DNA of 48,992 nucleotides. Source: Bacillus sp. Xin1 (lineage in GTDB: Bacteria > Bacillota > Bacilli > Bacillales > Bacillaceae_G). Shown one piece after another: positions 30,888 to 41,224 of the stretch. The stretch is taken from positions 1-48,992 of the forward strand of contig NZ_JABUAE010000033.1 in assembly GCF_013314535.1 (NCBI RefSeq). Direction: 5' to 3'. Each line of letters begins with the position of its first letter. The stretch's first letter is position 1. The notes below the pieces were generated by a model that saw nothing but the letters and a program-made list of their open reading frames with translations, did not search any database and was not told the DNA's origin. A program made the position numbers and the translations under genes.

Positions 30888-30959
30888 GGCCCGTTGGTCA
30901 AGTGGTTAAGACACCGCCCTTTCACGGCGGTAACACGGGTTCGAATCCCGTACGGGTCA
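30888..30959 (+). tRNA. tRNA-Glu (anticodon TTC)
   Basis: A complete cloverleaf of 72 nt: acceptor GGCCCGT/ACGGGTC with discriminator A, anticodon stem CCGCC/GGCGG around loop CTTTCAC with TTC at 30921-30923, and T arm ACGGG TTCGAAT CCCGT. CCA is not encoded. It is 13 nt after tRNA-Met and shares its terminator. Confidence 0.95.
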
Positions 30960-30962
30960 TCT

Positions 30963-30996
30963 AAAAAGATCATGCATAGCGCATGATCTTTTTTTT
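30963..30996 (+). terminator. Terminator of the tRNA operon
   Basis: A 13-bp stem AAAAAGATCATGC/GCATGATCTTTTT with loop ATAGC runs into T residues, four bases after tRNA-Glu. Confidence 0.9.
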
Positions 30997-31119
30997 GTTA
31001 AGAAATTGTAAATGAATACAATGCTTCTACAAAAATACCCTATATTTTTAGAATTTTCTATTATTTTAAAGTGCTTATGTTTAACAACTTGTATATATAT
31101 AGGTTTATTTTGAATAAAA

Positions 31120-31185
31120 AGTCGAACGATTATGTAGGTATGAACTGTTGTTTTGACAAAAATCCCAATAATCATCTTTTATAAT
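31120..31185 (+). promoter_or_regulatory. spoIIE promoter with 21-bp spacer and Spo0A-box-like sites
   Basis: Perfect TTGACA (31153-31158) and TATAAT (31180-31185) hexamers are separated by 21 bp, the same unusual spacing as the Spo0A-activated spoIIE promoter of B. subtilis. AGTCGAA (31120-31126) and TGACAAA (31154-31160) each differ by one base from the 0A box TGNCGAA. Spo0A activation is inferred from this layout. Confidence 0.8.
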
Positions 31186-31220
31186 GACAGTAATTAAACT
31201 ATGCAGGTGGTGTTAAAAAT

Positions 31221-33692
31221 ATGCCAAAAGCAGGAAGGAATACTGTGAACACAAGTACACTGGCTATGAATGGTGGACAGCTCAGATCAATAACGTGGAC
31301 AAGCAAGTTGAAAGTGAAGTTAGAGCAAGTTTTCTTTAGATGGGGATTTGTTATTGCTGTAATCGGTTTTCTTTTAGGACGAGCATATATATTAACGAAC
31401 ATTTTACCGTTTGCACTACCGTTTTTTGCTGCTGTTTATGTAATGAAACGTGATAAGATGGCACTCGCATTTCTGGCTCTTATGGGTGGTGCGCTTTCCG
31501 TTTCGCTAGACAATTTATTTTTTGCCTTTGCATCTATTTTTACTTTCTTTATTTATAATATCTTCTTTAGTCGTTTTACACGTAAAATTGTTGGACTTGT
31601 ACCATTTCAAGTATTTATCTCCGCATTAACCGCACATCTCGTTGTTGTTTACTTCGCGCAGCAAGCCGTCACTATGTATGACTTACTAGTAAGTACCATT
31701 GAAGCAGGACTTAGTTTTGTTTTAACGATGATTTTCTTGCAGAGTGTACCATTATTAACGGAAAGAAAGGGAAAACAACAAGCATTAGAAACGGAAGAAA
31801 TTGTTTGTTTAATTATATTGCTTGCATCTGTATTAACGGGTACAACAGATTGGTTTATTTACGATGCTTCAGTTCAACATATTTTCACGAGATATTTAGT
31901 ATTATTATTTGCTTTTGTTGCAGGGGCAGCTACTGGTTCAACGGTAGGAGTTGTTACAGGATTGATATTGAGTTTAGCGAACGTAGGTAGTTTATCTCAA
32001 CTTAGCCTGCTAGCTTTTTCCGGGTTACTTGGTGGATTATTAAAAGAAGGGAAGCGTCTTGGTGTAAGTTTAGGGTTGTTAATTGGTACAAGTTTAATTA
32101 CATTATACGTCGATAAGCAAGTAAATATTATAACAACTTTAATAGAATCTGGAGTGGCGATAGGATTCTTTCTATTAACACCGAAGGCAATTATTGATCG
32201 GCTTGCTAAATTTATGCCAGGAACACAAGAGCATTCTCAGGATCAACAACAATATTTACGTAGAATGCGTGATGTGACAGCGAATAAAATTAATCAATTT
32301 GCAAATGTATTTTCTGCATTATCTAATAGTTTTTCGGTATATGGATATGTGGAGGAAGAAGATGAGGAGACAGAAGCTGATTTATTCTTGAGTACAATTA
32401 CAGCAAAGACGTGTCAATCATGTTTTAAAAAGGATCAATGCTGGGTAGTGAATTTTGATAAAACATATGATTATATGAAACAAATTATGAATGAAACAGA
32501 AGAAGGAACCCTTCAGCATAACCGTAAACTAGTTCGTGAATGGGAAAAGCACTGTGTAAGAGGAAAAAAGGTAACAGATTTAATGGAAGGAGAATTAGGA
32601 CATTTCTATGAGGGGCAAAAGTTACGAAAACAAATGAAAGATAATCGTAGAATTGTTGCGGAACAATTATTAGGTGTTTCAAAAGTAATGGAAGATTTTG
32701 CGAAAGAAATTCAGCGTGAACGGGAAAATCATCAAGTGCAGGAAGAACAAATTCTACAAGCGTTTCGTGACTTTGGTGTTGAGGTGGAACATGTTGATAT
32801 CTATTGTTTAGATAGAGGGAATATTGATATTGAAATGATGATTCCAGCGGCATCTAATCAACATGGTGAATGTGAAAAATTAGTTGCACCAATGCTTTCG
32901 GATATTTTAAAAGAAAATATTATTGTTAAACATGAAGAACCTTCTGCTTATCCGAATGGTCATAGCATGATATCTTTTGGGTCAGCGAAAACATTTTTTC
33001 TTGATACAGGACTTGCTACAGCAGCAAAAGGAGGCGGATTTGTATCGGGAGATTCGTATGCGATGATGGATTTAAGTGTTGGGAAATATGCTCTTGCCAT
33101 TAGTGACGGAATGGGTAACGGACAAAGGGCACATATGGAAAGTAAGGAAACGGTAAAATTGTTACAAAAAATATTGCAATCCGGTATCGATGAAGAGATT
33201 GCTATTAAGTCTATTAATTCAATTCTTTCATTGAGAACGACAGAAGAAATGTTTACGACGCTTGATTTAGCTATGGTTGATTTACGTGATGCAAGTGCAA
33301 AATTTTTAAAAATTGGTTCAACCCCAAGTTTTGTAAAACGTGGAAATGACGTTATTAAAATAGAGGCAAGCAATTTGCCGATGGGAATCATTGAGGATGT
33401 TGAGGTAGATGTTGTTGGTGAACAATTAAAAACAGAAGATATTTTGATTATGATGAGCGATGGGATTTTTGAGGGAGCGCAGCATGTGGAAAACCATGAA
33501 TTGTGGATGAAGCGTAAAATTAAAGAACTACAAACAGATGATCCGCAAGAAATTGCTGATATCATTATGGAAGAGGTTATTCGTTCTAGTGATGGATATA
33601 TTAATGACGATATGACGATTGTCGTTGCTAAGGTAAAGAAGAATATGCCAAAGTGGGCTACGATTCCAATCATGGGTAAACAAGCACAGTAG
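31221..33692 (+). CDS. spoIIE: Stage II sporulation serine phosphatase SpoIIE
   Basis: SpoIIE dephosphorylates SpoIIAA-P in the forespore, releasing sigma-F, and takes part in polar septation with FtsZ. The 823-residue protein has a multi-span membrane domain (about residues 40-330), a central regulatory/FtsZ-interacting region with a Cys-rich CQSCFKKDQCW patch, and a C-terminal PP2C domain (about 590-810) with ALAISDGMGNG near 628, MMSDGIFEG near 745 and DDMTIVV near 795. CAGGTGG precedes ATG 31221. It is monocistronic. yabS and yabT, next to it in B. subtilis, are absent. Confidence 0.97.
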   Translation: MPKAGRNTVNTSTLAMNGGQLRSITWTSKLKVKLEQVFFRWGFVIAVIGFLLGRAYILTNILPFALPFFAAVYVMKRDKMALAFLALMGGALSVSLDNLFFAFASIFTFFIYNIFFSRFTRKIVGLVPFQVFISALTAHLVVVYFAQQAVTMYDLLVSTIEAGLSFVLTMIFLQSVPLLTERKGKQQALETEEIVCLIILLASVLTGTTDWFIYDASVQHIFTRYLVLLFAFVAGAATGSTVGVVTGLILSLANVGSLSQLSLLAFSGLLGGLLKEGKRLGVSLGLLIGTSLITLYVDKQVNIITTLIESGVAIGFFLLTPKAIIDRLAKFMPGTQEHSQDQQQYLRRMRDVTANKINQFANVFSALSNSFSVYGYVEEEDEETEADLFLSTITAKTCQSCFKKDQCWVVNFDKTYDYMKQIMNETEEGTLQHNRKLVREWEKHCVRGKKVTDLMEGELGHFYEGQKLRKQMKDNRRIVAEQLLGVSKVMEDFAKEIQRERENHQVQEEQILQAFRDFGVEVEHVDIYCLDRGNIDIEMMIPAASNQHGECEKLVAPMLSDILKENIIVKHEEPSAYPNGHSMISFGSAKTFFLDTGLATAAKGGGFVSGDSYAMMDLSVGKYALAISDGMGNGQRAHMESKETVKLLQKILQSGIDEEIAIKSINSILSLRTTEEMFTTLDLAMVDLRDASAKFLKIGSTPSFVKRGNDVIKIEASNLPMGIIEDVEVDVVGEQLKTEDILIMMSDGIFEGAQHVENHELWMKRKIKELQTDDPQEIADIIMEEVIRSSDGYINDDMTIVVAKVKKNMPKWATIPIMGKQAQ

Positions 33693-33722
33693 AGGGGCAG
33701 CGGGTTTCTCGGTTTGATTATG

Positions 33723-33751
33723 AGGTCTAGGGTGATACCTAGGCCTTTTTC
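33723..33751 (+). terminator. Terminator of spoIIE
   Basis: Stem AGGTCTAGG/CCTAGGCCT with one wobble pair, loop GTGATA, then T residues. Confidence 0.82.
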
Positions 33752-33918
33752 TTATAGAAAAAAGTAGTTTCATTCTTCCTATGAAGATAGAGGAGGGATG
33801 TAAGATAAAAATGTGAATTTTGTACATCTTTTTTTTGCACAAAGTTTGTAAAAGTTGTACCATTATAAGCAAGGTAAAGTATGTTATTGTTTGGTTTTAA
33901 CGAAAGGTGATTGCGAAG

Positions 33919-35349
33919 TTGAAAGATACATTTGTTGAAAAAGTAGATGAGTTTGCAAAGCGGCATGATGTATTAGAGGAATATTCGACAATTGTTGTAG
34001 GAGTTTCTGGAGGCCCTGATTCTTTAGCTCTTTTATATTATTTATTAGAGAAAAGAGAAGAGAGGAAATTGAAGATTGTAGTCGCACATGTGGATCACAT
34101 GTTTAGAGGAAATGAATCCTATGGAGACTTGCAATTTGTAGAAAAACTTTGCCGAAAGATTGGGGTTATTTGCGAAACGATAAGAATTAATGTATCGCAA
34201 TATCAACAGCAATATGGCATGAATGCACAGGTAGCTGCTAGGGAATGCCGATATGCATTTTTGGAAAGAATAATGAGGAAATATGGTGCGCTATATGTAG
34301 CTCTTGGACATCATGGAGATGATCAAGTGGAGACGATTTTAATGCGTCTCGTCCGCGGGAGTACTCCGAAGGGTTATGCTGGAATTGCTGTGAAACGTCC
34401 TTTCCATGGTGGATATTTAATTAGACCTTTATTAGCGGTAACAAAGAAAGAAATCAATGCTTATTGTAATAGGAAAGGGATTACACCACGTATGGACCCG
34501 AGTAATGAAAAGGAAATATATACGAGGAATCGATTACGTAAGCATGTCCTGCCTTATTTAAAGAAGGAAAACCCTCATGTGCATGAGCAATTTCAAAAAT
34601 TTAGTGTGCTTATGCAAGAGGATGAGGCGTATTTGCAGGAATTAGCTTTTGAAAAGATGAATAAAGTAATTACAAAAAAAAGTGATAAACACATCGTCTT
34701 ATCAATTCCTGCCTTTGAATCCATGTCTATGCCTTTACAAAGGCGAGGGATTCAACTAATATTAAACTATCTTTATGAATACAAGATTCCTTCTTCGCTT
34801 TCTTCTATACATATTGACAAAGTTATTGCATTTTTTAAACGGACACACCCTTCAGGATCACTTGATTTTCCTTTTGGTCTAAAAATTGTTCGTACATATG
34901 AAGAATGTAGTTTCCGATTTGAGCAAGAAATTGTTTTTCCTTTTTCACAAGTTTTATCAGTACCAGGTGCCATTACATTAGCAAATGGGGATGAACTTGT
35001 AGCAGAAGTAAATGAGGAATTACCAAGCAACATGAATGAAACGGTATTTGTTGCTAAGTATAATGATATATCATATCCTCTTCTTATTCGCTCTAGAGAA
35101 AATGGAGATCGCATGTCGATAAAAGGTATGAGTGGTACTAAAAAGATAAAAGCTATTTTTATTGAGGCGAAAGTACCGAAAGAAAAAAGAGAAGAGTGGC
35201 CAATTGTTTGTGATGCAAGCGGGAATATTATTTGGGTTCCATTGTTGAAACAATCTTCATTTGCTATTTCAAATGAAGTAGCAGATAAGGATAAGTATAT
35301 TATTATTCACTACAAAAGCAAGGAGTCTTCCAGGAGGATAATGAAATGA
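33919..35349 (+). CDS. tilS: tRNA(Ile)-lysidine synthetase
   Basis: TilS converts C34 of tRNA-Ile(CAU) to lysidine so that it reads AUA and not AUG; it is essential. The 476-residue protein has the PP-loop motif [15 protein letters not shown] near the N-terminus, [27 protein letters not shown], and the C-terminal TilS substrate-binding domains ([26 protein letters not shown] in two parts). The start is TTG 33919, 9 nt after AAAGGTG; the in-frame GTG at 33907 lies in that site. It overlaps hprT by 4 nt; TilS and HprT form a regulatory complex in B. subtilis. Confidence 0.95.
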   Translation: MKDTFVEKVDEFAKRHDVLEEYSTIVVGVSGGPDSLALLYYLLEKREERKLKIVVAHVDHMFRGNESYGDLQFVEKLCRKIGVICETIRINVSQYQQQYGMNAQVAARECRYAFLERIMRKYGALYVALGHHGDDQVETILMRLVRGSTPKGYAGIAVKRPFHGGYLIRPLLAVTKKEINAYCNRKGITPRMDPSNEKEIYTRNRLRKHVLPYLKKENPHVHEQFQKFSVLMQEDEAYLQELAFEKMNKVITKKSDKHIVLSIPAFESMSMPLQRRGIQLILNYLYEYKIPSSLSSIHIDKVIAFFKRTHPSGSLDFPFGLKIVRTYEECSFRFEQEIVFPFSQVLSVPGAITLANGDELVAEVNEELPSNMNETVFVAKYNDISYPLLIRSRENGDRMSIKGMSGTKKIKAIFIEAKVPKEKREEWPIVCDASGNIIWVPLLKQSSFAISNEVADKDKYIIIHYKSKESSRRIMK

Positions 35350-35888
35350 TGAATCAAGATATCGAAAAAGTATTAATTTCCGAAGAACAAATACAAGAAA
35401 AGGTGCATGAGCTAGGTGAAATTATTGCAAAGGACTACAAAAATACAGTACCTCTTGCAATTGGTGTATTAAAGGGTGCAATGCCATTTATGGCAGACTT
35501 ATTAAAAAGAACAGATACATATCTTGAAATGGATTTTATGGCTGTTTCTAGCTACGGTCATTCTACAGTTTCAACAGGTGAAGTAAAAATTTTAAAAGAC
35601 CTTGATACTTCTGTAGAAGGTCGCGATATTTTAATCGTTGAAGATATTATTGATAGCGGTCTTACATTAAGTTATTTAGTGGACCTATTCAAATATCGTA
35701 AGGCGAAATCTGTAAAGATTGTTACGCTACTAGATAAACCAACTGGACGCAAAGTCGATCTAAAAGCAGATTACGTTGGGTTTACTGTTCCTCATGAATT
35801 TGTTGTAGGATATGGCTTAGATTATAAAGAGCAATATCGTAATCTTCCTTATGTTGGAGTGTTAAAACCAAGCGTTTACTCAAATTAA
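35346..35888 (+). CDS. hprT: Hypoxanthine-guanine phosphoribosyltransferase
   Basis: HprT salvages hypoxanthine and guanine with PRPP; it is a target of (p)ppGpp and, with TilS, activates ftsH transcription in B. subtilis. The 180-residue enzyme shows [28 protein letters not shown], the PRPP motif [14 protein letters not shown] and the C-terminal [27 protein letters not shown] is well spaced for ATG 35346 (or the adjacent ATG 35349). Co-transcription with tilS is clear from the overlap. Confidence 0.96.
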   Translation: MMNQDIEKVLISEEQIQEKVHELGEIIAKDYKNTVPLAIGVLKGAMPFMADLLKRTDTYLEMDFMAVSSYGHSTVSTGEVKILKDLDTSVEGRDILIVEDIIDSGLTLSYLVDLFKYRKAKSVKIVTLLDKPTGRKVDLKADYVGFTVPHEFVVGYGLDYKEQYRNLPYVGVLKPSVYSN

Positions 35889-35973
35889 TTAAATACAGGC
35901 GTTATAATTGTATAGGAAAGTTTTTCTATGTTACGATTTACTATAGTGTTTATGCCGTGAGAGGAGGTTAGGA

Positions 35974-37875
35974 ATGAATCGTATCTTCCGTAATACCATC
36001 TTTTATTTACTGATATTCTTAGTAGTAATTGGAATCGTGAGCTATTTTAATGGTTCAACACAAAAAACAACATCAATTAGCTACGATAAATTCATTACTA
36101 AACTTGAAAAAGGTGAAGTGCGTAATGTGCAGCTTCAACCGAAAAATGGTGTATTTGAGGTAAAAGGACAATTTAGCAATGCTAGTCAAGAAGAACAATT
36201 TGTTACTTATGCACCAAATACTGAAGAATTACAAAAGAAAATTAATGACAAAGCGCAAGGTGCTGAAGTGAAGTACCAACCAGCAGAGGAAACAAGTGCT
36301 TGGGTGACATTCTTTACTTCTATCATTCCGTTTGTGATTATCTTCATTTTATTCTTCTTCTTACTAAACCAAGCTCAGGGCGGTGGTAGCCGTGTTATGA
36401 ACTTCGGAAAAAGTAAGGCGAAGTTATACAATGATGAAAAGAAAAAAGTACGTTTCAGAGATGTGGCTGGAGCGGACGAAGAGAAACAAGAGCTTGTTGA
36501 GGTAGTAGAATTCTTAAAAGATCCTCGTAAGTTCGCTGAAGTTGGTGCCCGTATTCCGAAGGGTGTCCTATTAGTTGGACCTCCAGGTACAGGTAAAACA
36601 TTACTTGCACGTGCTGTTGCAGGTGAGGCTGGCGTTCCTTTCTTCTCTATTAGTGGTTCTGATTTCGTAGAGATGTTCGTCGGTGTCGGTGCTTCCCGTG
36701 TACGTGATTTATTTGAAAATGCAAAGAAAAATGCTCCTTGTATCATTTTCATCGATGAAATTGATGCAGTGGGTCGTCAGCGTGGAGCTGGTCTTGGCGG
36801 TGGACACGATGAGCGTGAGCAAACGTTAAACCAACTTCTTGTTGAGATGGATGGATTCGGTGCAAATGAAGGTATTATTATCATCGCTGCAACAAACCGT
36901 CCTGATATTCTTGATCCGGCATTATTACGTCCAGGACGTTTTGACCGTCAAATTACAGTGGATCGTCCAGATGTAAATGGGCGTGAAGCAGTACTGAAAG
37001 TACACGCTCGTAATAAACCGCTTGATGAGAATATTAACTTAAGAGCCATTGCAACTCGTACACCAGGATTCTCTGGTGCGGATCTTGAAAACTTATTAAA
37101 CGAAGCAGCATTAGTAGCTGCGCGTCAAGATAAGAAGAAAATTGATATGTCTGATATCGATGAAGCGACAGACCGCGTTATTGCAGGTCCTGCGAAGAAA
37201 AGTCGTGTTATTTCTGAAAAAGAACGTAACATCGTGGCATTCCATGAAGCGGGTCATACTGTAATCGGTGTCGTGCTTGATGAAGCTGATATCGTTCATA
37301 AAGTAACAATTGTCCCTCGTGGTCAAGCTGGTGGTTATGCGGTAATGCTTCCAAAAGAAGATCGGTACTTCATGACAAAACCAGAATTACTTGATAAAAT
37401 CACTGGTTTACTTGGTGGTCGAGTGGCTGAGGAAATTGTATTTGGTGAAGTAAGTACAGGAGCTCATAACGACTTCCAACGTGCGACTGGCATTGCAAGA
37501 CGCATGGTAACGGAATTTGGTATGAGTGACAAGCTTGGACCAATGCAGTTTGGTAGCTCACAAGGTGGTCAAGTGTTCTTAGGAAGAGACTTCCATTCAG
37601 AACAAAACTACAGTGATGCAATTGCACATGAAATTGATGTGGAAATGCAAACAATTATGAAAGAATGTTATGCTCGTGCAAAACAAATTCTTACTGAAAA
37701 ACGTGATAAGCTTGATATTATTGCAAAAACGTTACTTGAAGTAGAAACATTAGATGCAGAGCAAATCAATCATTTATATGATTATGGGGTTTTACCTGAA
37801 CGTACGAAGTCGTCTGAAGATGTGAAAGTAAATATTACTATGAAAAAAGATGACGAAAACACAGAAGATAAATAA
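35974..37875 (+). CDS. ftsH: ATP-dependent zinc metalloprotease FtsH
   Basis: Membrane-anchored AAA protease for quality control and regulatory proteolysis. The 633-residue protein has two transmembrane helices (residues about 7-25 and 110-131) flanking an extracytoplasmic domain, the AAA module with Walker A GPPGTGKT (202-209), Walker [11 protein letters not shown], the SRH region [19 protein letters not shown], and the zinc protease motif HEAGH at 424-428. GAGAGGAGG precedes ATG 35974. The 85-bp gap to hprT holds a possible separate promoter, not clearly resolved. Confidence 0.97.
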   Translation: MNRIFRNTIFYLLIFLVVIGIVSYFNGSTQKTTSISYDKFITKLEKGEVRNVQLQPKNGVFEVKGQFSNASQEEQFVTYAPNTEELQKKINDKAQGAEVKYQPAEETSAWVTFFTSIIPFVIIFILFFFLLNQAQGGGSRVMNFGKSKAKLYNDEKKKVRFRDVAGADEEKQELVEVVEFLKDPRKFAEVGARIPKGVLLVGPPGTGKTLLARAVAGEAGVPFFSISGSDFVEMFVGVGASRVRDLFENAKKNAPCIIFIDEIDAVGRQRGAGLGGGHDEREQTLNQLLVEMDGFGANEGIIIIAATNRPDILDPALLRPGRFDRQITVDRPDVNGREAVLKVHARNKPLDENINLRAIATRTPGFSGADLENLLNEAALVAARQDKKKIDMSDIDEATDRVIAGPAKKSRVISEKERNIVAFHEAGHTVIGVVLDEADIVHKVTIVPRGQAGGYAVMLPKEDRYFMTKPELLDKITGLLGGRVAEEIVFGEVSTGAHNDFQRATGIARRMVTEFGMSDKLGPMQFGSSQGGQVFLGRDFHSEQNYSDAIAHEIDVEMQTIMKECYARAKQILTEKRDKLDIIAKTLLEVETLDAEQINHLYDYGVLPERTKSSEDVKVNITMKKDDENTEDK

Positions 37876-37880
37876 GAAAT

Positions 37881-37909
37881 GAAGGAGTGACAATCGTCAC
37901 TCCTTTTTT
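37881..37909 (+). terminator. Terminator of ftsH
   Basis: Stem AAGGAGTGAC/GTCACTCCTT with loop AATC, followed by a T run. Confidence 0.9.
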
Positions 37910-37929
37910 ATGTTGAGGAAATAGTGTAC

Positions 37930-38130
37930 TTGTATATATAAATACAGATTGAAAATCGACATGAAATCCTTCCTTTTAGGTGGGAAAGAGGATCCGCCCA
38001 TGCATAGAAGTGGTCGGTGCTTTTTTTAGCCACATGCCATGTAAAAACAGAAGGAGAAAATGAGCGAAAGTTTCTTGTCGTTCTTCATAGCCACAATTTA
38101 TATGTTAGAAAATCAAATCGGATTTACATA
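37930..38130 (+). repeat. Interspersed palindromic repeat, copy C (bcr1-like)
   Basis: This copy lies in the 419-bp ftsH-coaX gap, in the same orientation as copy A. Boundaries are approximate; the ends are imperfect inverted repeats (TATATATAAAT and ATTTACATATAAAT types). The core AGGTGGGAAAGAGGATCC..CCCATGCATAGAAG is the closest in the window to copy B read in reverse. The shared reading frame contains a TAG (37977-37979) and a TGA (38061-38063), leaving an open stretch with RPCIEVVGAFF between them. I see no other feature in this gap except AT-rich promoter DNA near 38220-38290. Confidence 0.72.
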
Positions 38131-38294
38131 TAAATTTGAATCTTCTTTGCATTAAAAATTGAAATAGTGAACAATCTTTTTGTAAAATGATGAAGATGGA
38201 AAAACTGATTATATAGGTATGTATGATATGATGGCAGTATCAGTTTTGTACATACTGCACAAATATAAGATTAAATAAGATAAGTGGTGAGAAT

Positions 38295-39083
38295 ATGATT
38301 TTTGTATTGGATGTAGGGAATACAAATGCGGTGCTTGGTGTATTTGAAGGTGGAAAACTTCGTCAGCATTGGCGCATGGAGACAGATCGTCATAAAACAG
38401 AAGATGAATACGGTATGTTAGTGAAACAGTTACTTGAACATGAGGGCCTTTCTTTTCAAGATGTGAAAGGGATTATTGTTTCTTCGGTTGTACCACCAAT
38501 TATGTTTGCTTTAGAGCGTATGTGTGAGAAGTATTTCAAAATTAAACCACTTGTAGTGGGACCGGGAATAAAGACAGGTTTAAATATTAAATATGAAAAT
38601 CCACGTGAGGTTGGAGCGGATCGTATTGTAAATGCTGTAGCTGGTATCCAATTATATGGAAGCCCGCTTATTATTGTCGATTTTGGTACAGCGACTACAT
38701 ATTGTTATATTAACGAGAATAAGCATTATATGGGTGGGGTAATTACACCGGGGATTATGATTTCGGCAGAGGCTTTATACAGTAGAGCGGCTAAACTTCC
38801 TCGTATTGAAATTACAAAACCAAGTAGTGTTGTTGGAAAAAATACGATAAGTGCAATGCAATCTGGAATTCTTTACGGATATGTTGGACAAGTAGAAGGT
38901 ATTGTGAAGCGTATGAAAGAGGAAGCTAAACAAGAACCGAAAGTTATTGCAACTGGTGGATTAGCGAAGTTAATTGCAGAAGAATCTAATGTAATTGATA
39001 TTGTAGATCCGTTTTTAACATTAAAAGGCTTGCATATGTTATATGAGCGTAATGCAAATTTACAACATGAGAAGGGTGAATAA
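38295..39083 (+). CDS. coaX: Type III pantothenate kinase
   Basis: Phosphorylates pantothenate, the first step of coenzyme A synthesis. The 262-residue ASKHA-fold enzyme has [20 protein letters not shown] at the N-terminus (phosphate loop), the substrate motif [27 protein letters not shown] and the [11 protein letters not shown] adenosine loop. This CoaX type is typical of the B. cereus/B. anthracis group. GTGGTGAG precedes ATG 38295. hslO starts 6 nt after its stop, so they are co-transcribed. Confidence 0.95.
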   Translation: MIFVLDVGNTNAVLGVFEGGKLRQHWRMETDRHKTEDEYGMLVKQLLEHEGLSFQDVKGIIVSSVVPPIMFALERMCEKYFKIKPLVVGPGIKTGLNIKYENPREVGADRIVNAVAGIQLYGSPLIIVDFGTATTYCYINENKHYMGGVITPGIMISAEALYSRAAKLPRIEITKPSSVVGKNTISAMQSGILYGYVGQVEGIVKRMKEEAKQEPKVIATGGLAKLIAEESNVIDIVDPFLTLKGLHMLYERNANLQHEKGE

Positions 39084-39089
39084 ATAAGT

Positions 39090-39965
39090 ATGAAAGATTA
39101 TTTAGTAAAAGCATTGGCGTTTGATGGAGAAGTTCGTGCGTATAGTGTACGTACAACAAATACGGTAAGTGAGGCGCAAAGACGTCATGATACGTGGAGA
39201 ACTGCTTCAGCAGCACTTGGGCGTTCGTTAACAGCTGGTACAATGATGGGGGCTATGTTAAAAGGTGACCAAAAGCTGACAATTAAGGTGGAAGGAAATG
39301 GTCCACTTGGCCCGATTCTAGTAGATGCTCATGCAAATGGTGATGTGCGTGGATATGTAACGAATCCGCATGTTGATTTTGAAGCAACGGAGCAAGGGAA
39401 ATTACGTGTATATCAAGCGGTAGGTACAGAAGGGTTCGTAACGGTAATTAAAGATATCGGTATGAGGGAACCGTTTATCGGACAATCTCCAATTGTTTCG
39501 GGTGAATTAGGAGAAGATTTCACATACTATTTTGCTGTCTCTGAACAAACGCCTTCTTCTGTTGGTGTTGGTGTTCTTGTAAACGGAGATGATAGTATAT
39601 TGGCTGCTGGTGGATTCATTCTACAAATTATGCCAGGGGCACAGGAAGGAACGATCTCATTTATTGAAGAACGTTTGCAAAAAATCCCGCCTGTTTCAAC
39701 ATTAATTGAACAAGGTCTTTCGCCAGAAGAATTGCTATATGAAGTATTAGGGAAAGACAAAGTAAAAGTACTAGAAACAATGGATGTTCAATTTAACTGT
39801 ACATGCTCTCGTGAGCGCATTGAAGCAGTATTGATTAGTTTAGGTAAGGAAGAACTAAAGCAAGTTCGTGAGGAAGAAGATGAAACAGAAGTACATTGTC
39901 ATTTCTGTAATGAAAGATATAAGTTCTCTAAAGAAGATATTACAAATATAATTAATAGTCTATAA
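39090..39965 (+). CDS. hslO: Redox-regulated chaperone Hsp33
   Basis: Hsp33 is a cytosolic holdase activated by oxidation when its zinc cysteines form disulfides. The 291-residue protein has the N-terminal substrate-binding domain ([38 protein letters not shown]) and the C-terminal zinc switch Cys237-x-Cys239 and Cys270-xx-Cys273. All four ligands are intact. GAGAAGGG lies upstream of ATG 39090. yacD, which follows in B. subtilis, is absent; the next gene is cysK. Confidence 0.96.
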   Translation: MKDYLVKALAFDGEVRAYSVRTTNTVSEAQRRHDTWRTASAALGRSLTAGTMMGAMLKGDQKLTIKVEGNGPLGPILVDAHANGDVRGYVTNPHVDFEATEQGKLRVYQAVGTEGFVTVIKDIGMREPFIGQSPIVSGELGEDFTYYFAVSEQTPSSVGVGVLVNGDDSILAAGGFILQIMPGAQEGTISFIEERLQKIPPVSTLIEQGLSPEELLYEVLGKDKVKVLETMDVQFNCTCSRERIEAVLISLGKEELKQVREEEDETEVHCHFCNERYKFSKEDITNIINSL

Positions 39966-40001
39966 GGGTAATTTCTATTAATTTTCAATCATCTAAATAA
40001 A

Positions 40002-40036
40002 TTGACAACTAAGAAAAATTCTGTCAAAATTATAAT
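40002..40036 (+). promoter_or_regulatory. Promoter and possible operator of cysK
   Basis: TTGACA (40002-40007) is 17 bp from CAAAAT (40025-40030), with a perfect TATAAT only six bases further (40031-40036). TTGACA and TGTCAA (40022-40027) form an inverted repeat with a 14-bp spacer across the promoter. A cysteine-responsive repressor such as CymR would be the natural candidate, but I cannot match its site with confidence. Confidence 0.4.
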
Positions 40037-40080
40037 ATATACAAAACCAATAAAAATACTCGGTGTTAGGAGTGACAGGA

Positions 40081-41004
40081 ATGCGAGTGGCACAATCAGT
40101 TTCAGAATTAATCGGGAAAACGCCGATCGTTAAGTTGAACCGCATCGTAGAGCAAGACAGCGCAGAAATATACTTAAAATTAGAATTTATGAATCCTGGA
40201 AGTAGCGTGAAAGATCGTATTGCACTATCTATGATTGAAGCTGCTGAACAAAAAGGATTATTAAAAGAGGGCGATACAATTATTGAACCAACGAGTGGTA
40301 ACACGGGAATTGGTTTAGCAATGGTAGCTGCTGCAAAAGGATATAAGGCTATTTTAGTAATGCCGGAAACAATGAGTGTTGAACGTCGTAATTTACTACG
40401 TGCTTATGGAGCTGAATTAGTATTGACTCCAGGATCAGAAGGAATGGGTGGCGCAATTCGCAAAGCAACTGAATTAGCAAAAGAGAATGGTTACTTTATA
40501 CCACAACAATTCCAAAACCCAGCTAATCCAGAAATTCATCGTTTGACAACAGGACCAGAAATCGTTGAACAAATGGGCGATCAATTAGATGCGTTTATCG
40601 CAGGTATTGGTACTGGTGGAACAATCACAGGTGCTGGTGAGGTTTTAAAAGAAAAATATGAAGGTATTAAAATTTATGCGGTAGAACCTGCAGATTCTCC
40701 GGTGTTATCGGGCGGGAAACCAGGTCCACATAAGATTCAAGGTATCGGAGCAGGATTTGTTCCAGAAACATTGGATGTAGAAGTATATGATGAAGTGATC
40801 CAAGTTAAAACAGAGCAAGCATTCGAGTATGCGAGAAGAGTAGCTCGTGAAGAAGGGATTTTAGTTGGTATTTCTTCAGGTGCTGTCATTTATGCTGCGA
40901 CAGAAGTAGCGAAAAAACTTGGTAAAGGGAAAAAGGTACTTGTTGTTATTCCGAGTAATGGTGAGCGTTATTTAAGTACACCGCTTTATCAATTTGAATC
41001 ATAA
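40081..41004 (+). CDS. cysK: Cysteine synthase A (O-acetylserine sulfhydrylase)
   Basis: Makes cysteine from O-acetylserine and sulfide, using PLP. The 307-residue enzyme has [12 protein letters not shown], the PLP lysine Lys44 in [10 protein letters not shown], the substrate loop [13 protein letters not shown], the phosphate loop [12 protein letters not shown] and [11 protein letters not shown]. CysK also regulates CymR as CysK-OAS complex in B. subtilis. ATG 40081 follows TTAGGAGTG. The gene stands alone with a strong terminator. Confidence 0.95.
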   Translation: MRVAQSVSELIGKTPIVKLNRIVEQDSAEIYLKLEFMNPGSSVKDRIALSMIEAAEQKGLLKEGDTIIEPTSGNTGIGLAMVAAAKGYKAILVMPETMSVERRNLLRAYGAELVLTPGSEGMGGAIRKATELAKENGYFIPQQFQNPANPEIHRLTTGPEIVEQMGDQLDAFIAGIGTGGTITGAGEVLKEKYEGIKIYAVEPADSPVLSGGKPGPHKIQGIGAGFVPETLDVEVYDEVIQVKTEQAFEYARRVAREEGILVGISSGAVIYAATEVAKKLGKGKKVLVVIPSNGERYLSTPLYQFES

Positions 41005-41016
41005 TTAGTACGGTCA

Positions 41017-41057
41017 AGAGAAAGTATTCCTTCTCAGGAATGCTTTCTCTTTTTTTG
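41017..41057 (+). terminator. Strong terminator of cysK
   Basis: A 14-bp stem AGAGAAAGTATTCC/GGAATGCTTTCTCT with one wobble pair, loop TTCTCA and a T run. Confidence 0.92.
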
Positions 41058-41224
41058 TTTGAAAATAGGAAAAGAGTGAATGACTAGAAAACTTCATGTA
41101 AAATAAGTAGTAGTAAAGTTAAATTATTTTCACTAGCTCCCAAGGACAATTATTTCACACTAAACATCTATAATTTAAGATGATAGTTCTAAGGGAGTGG
41201 GATAAAAGAAGACGGGGTGTTGGT

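Noticed and set aside
32960-33673. 237-codon open frame on the minus strand inside spoIIE
   Set aside because: It is the mirror of the phosphatase domain of a clear gene, Ser/Ile-rich with no family resemblance, and has no ribosome site or promoter.
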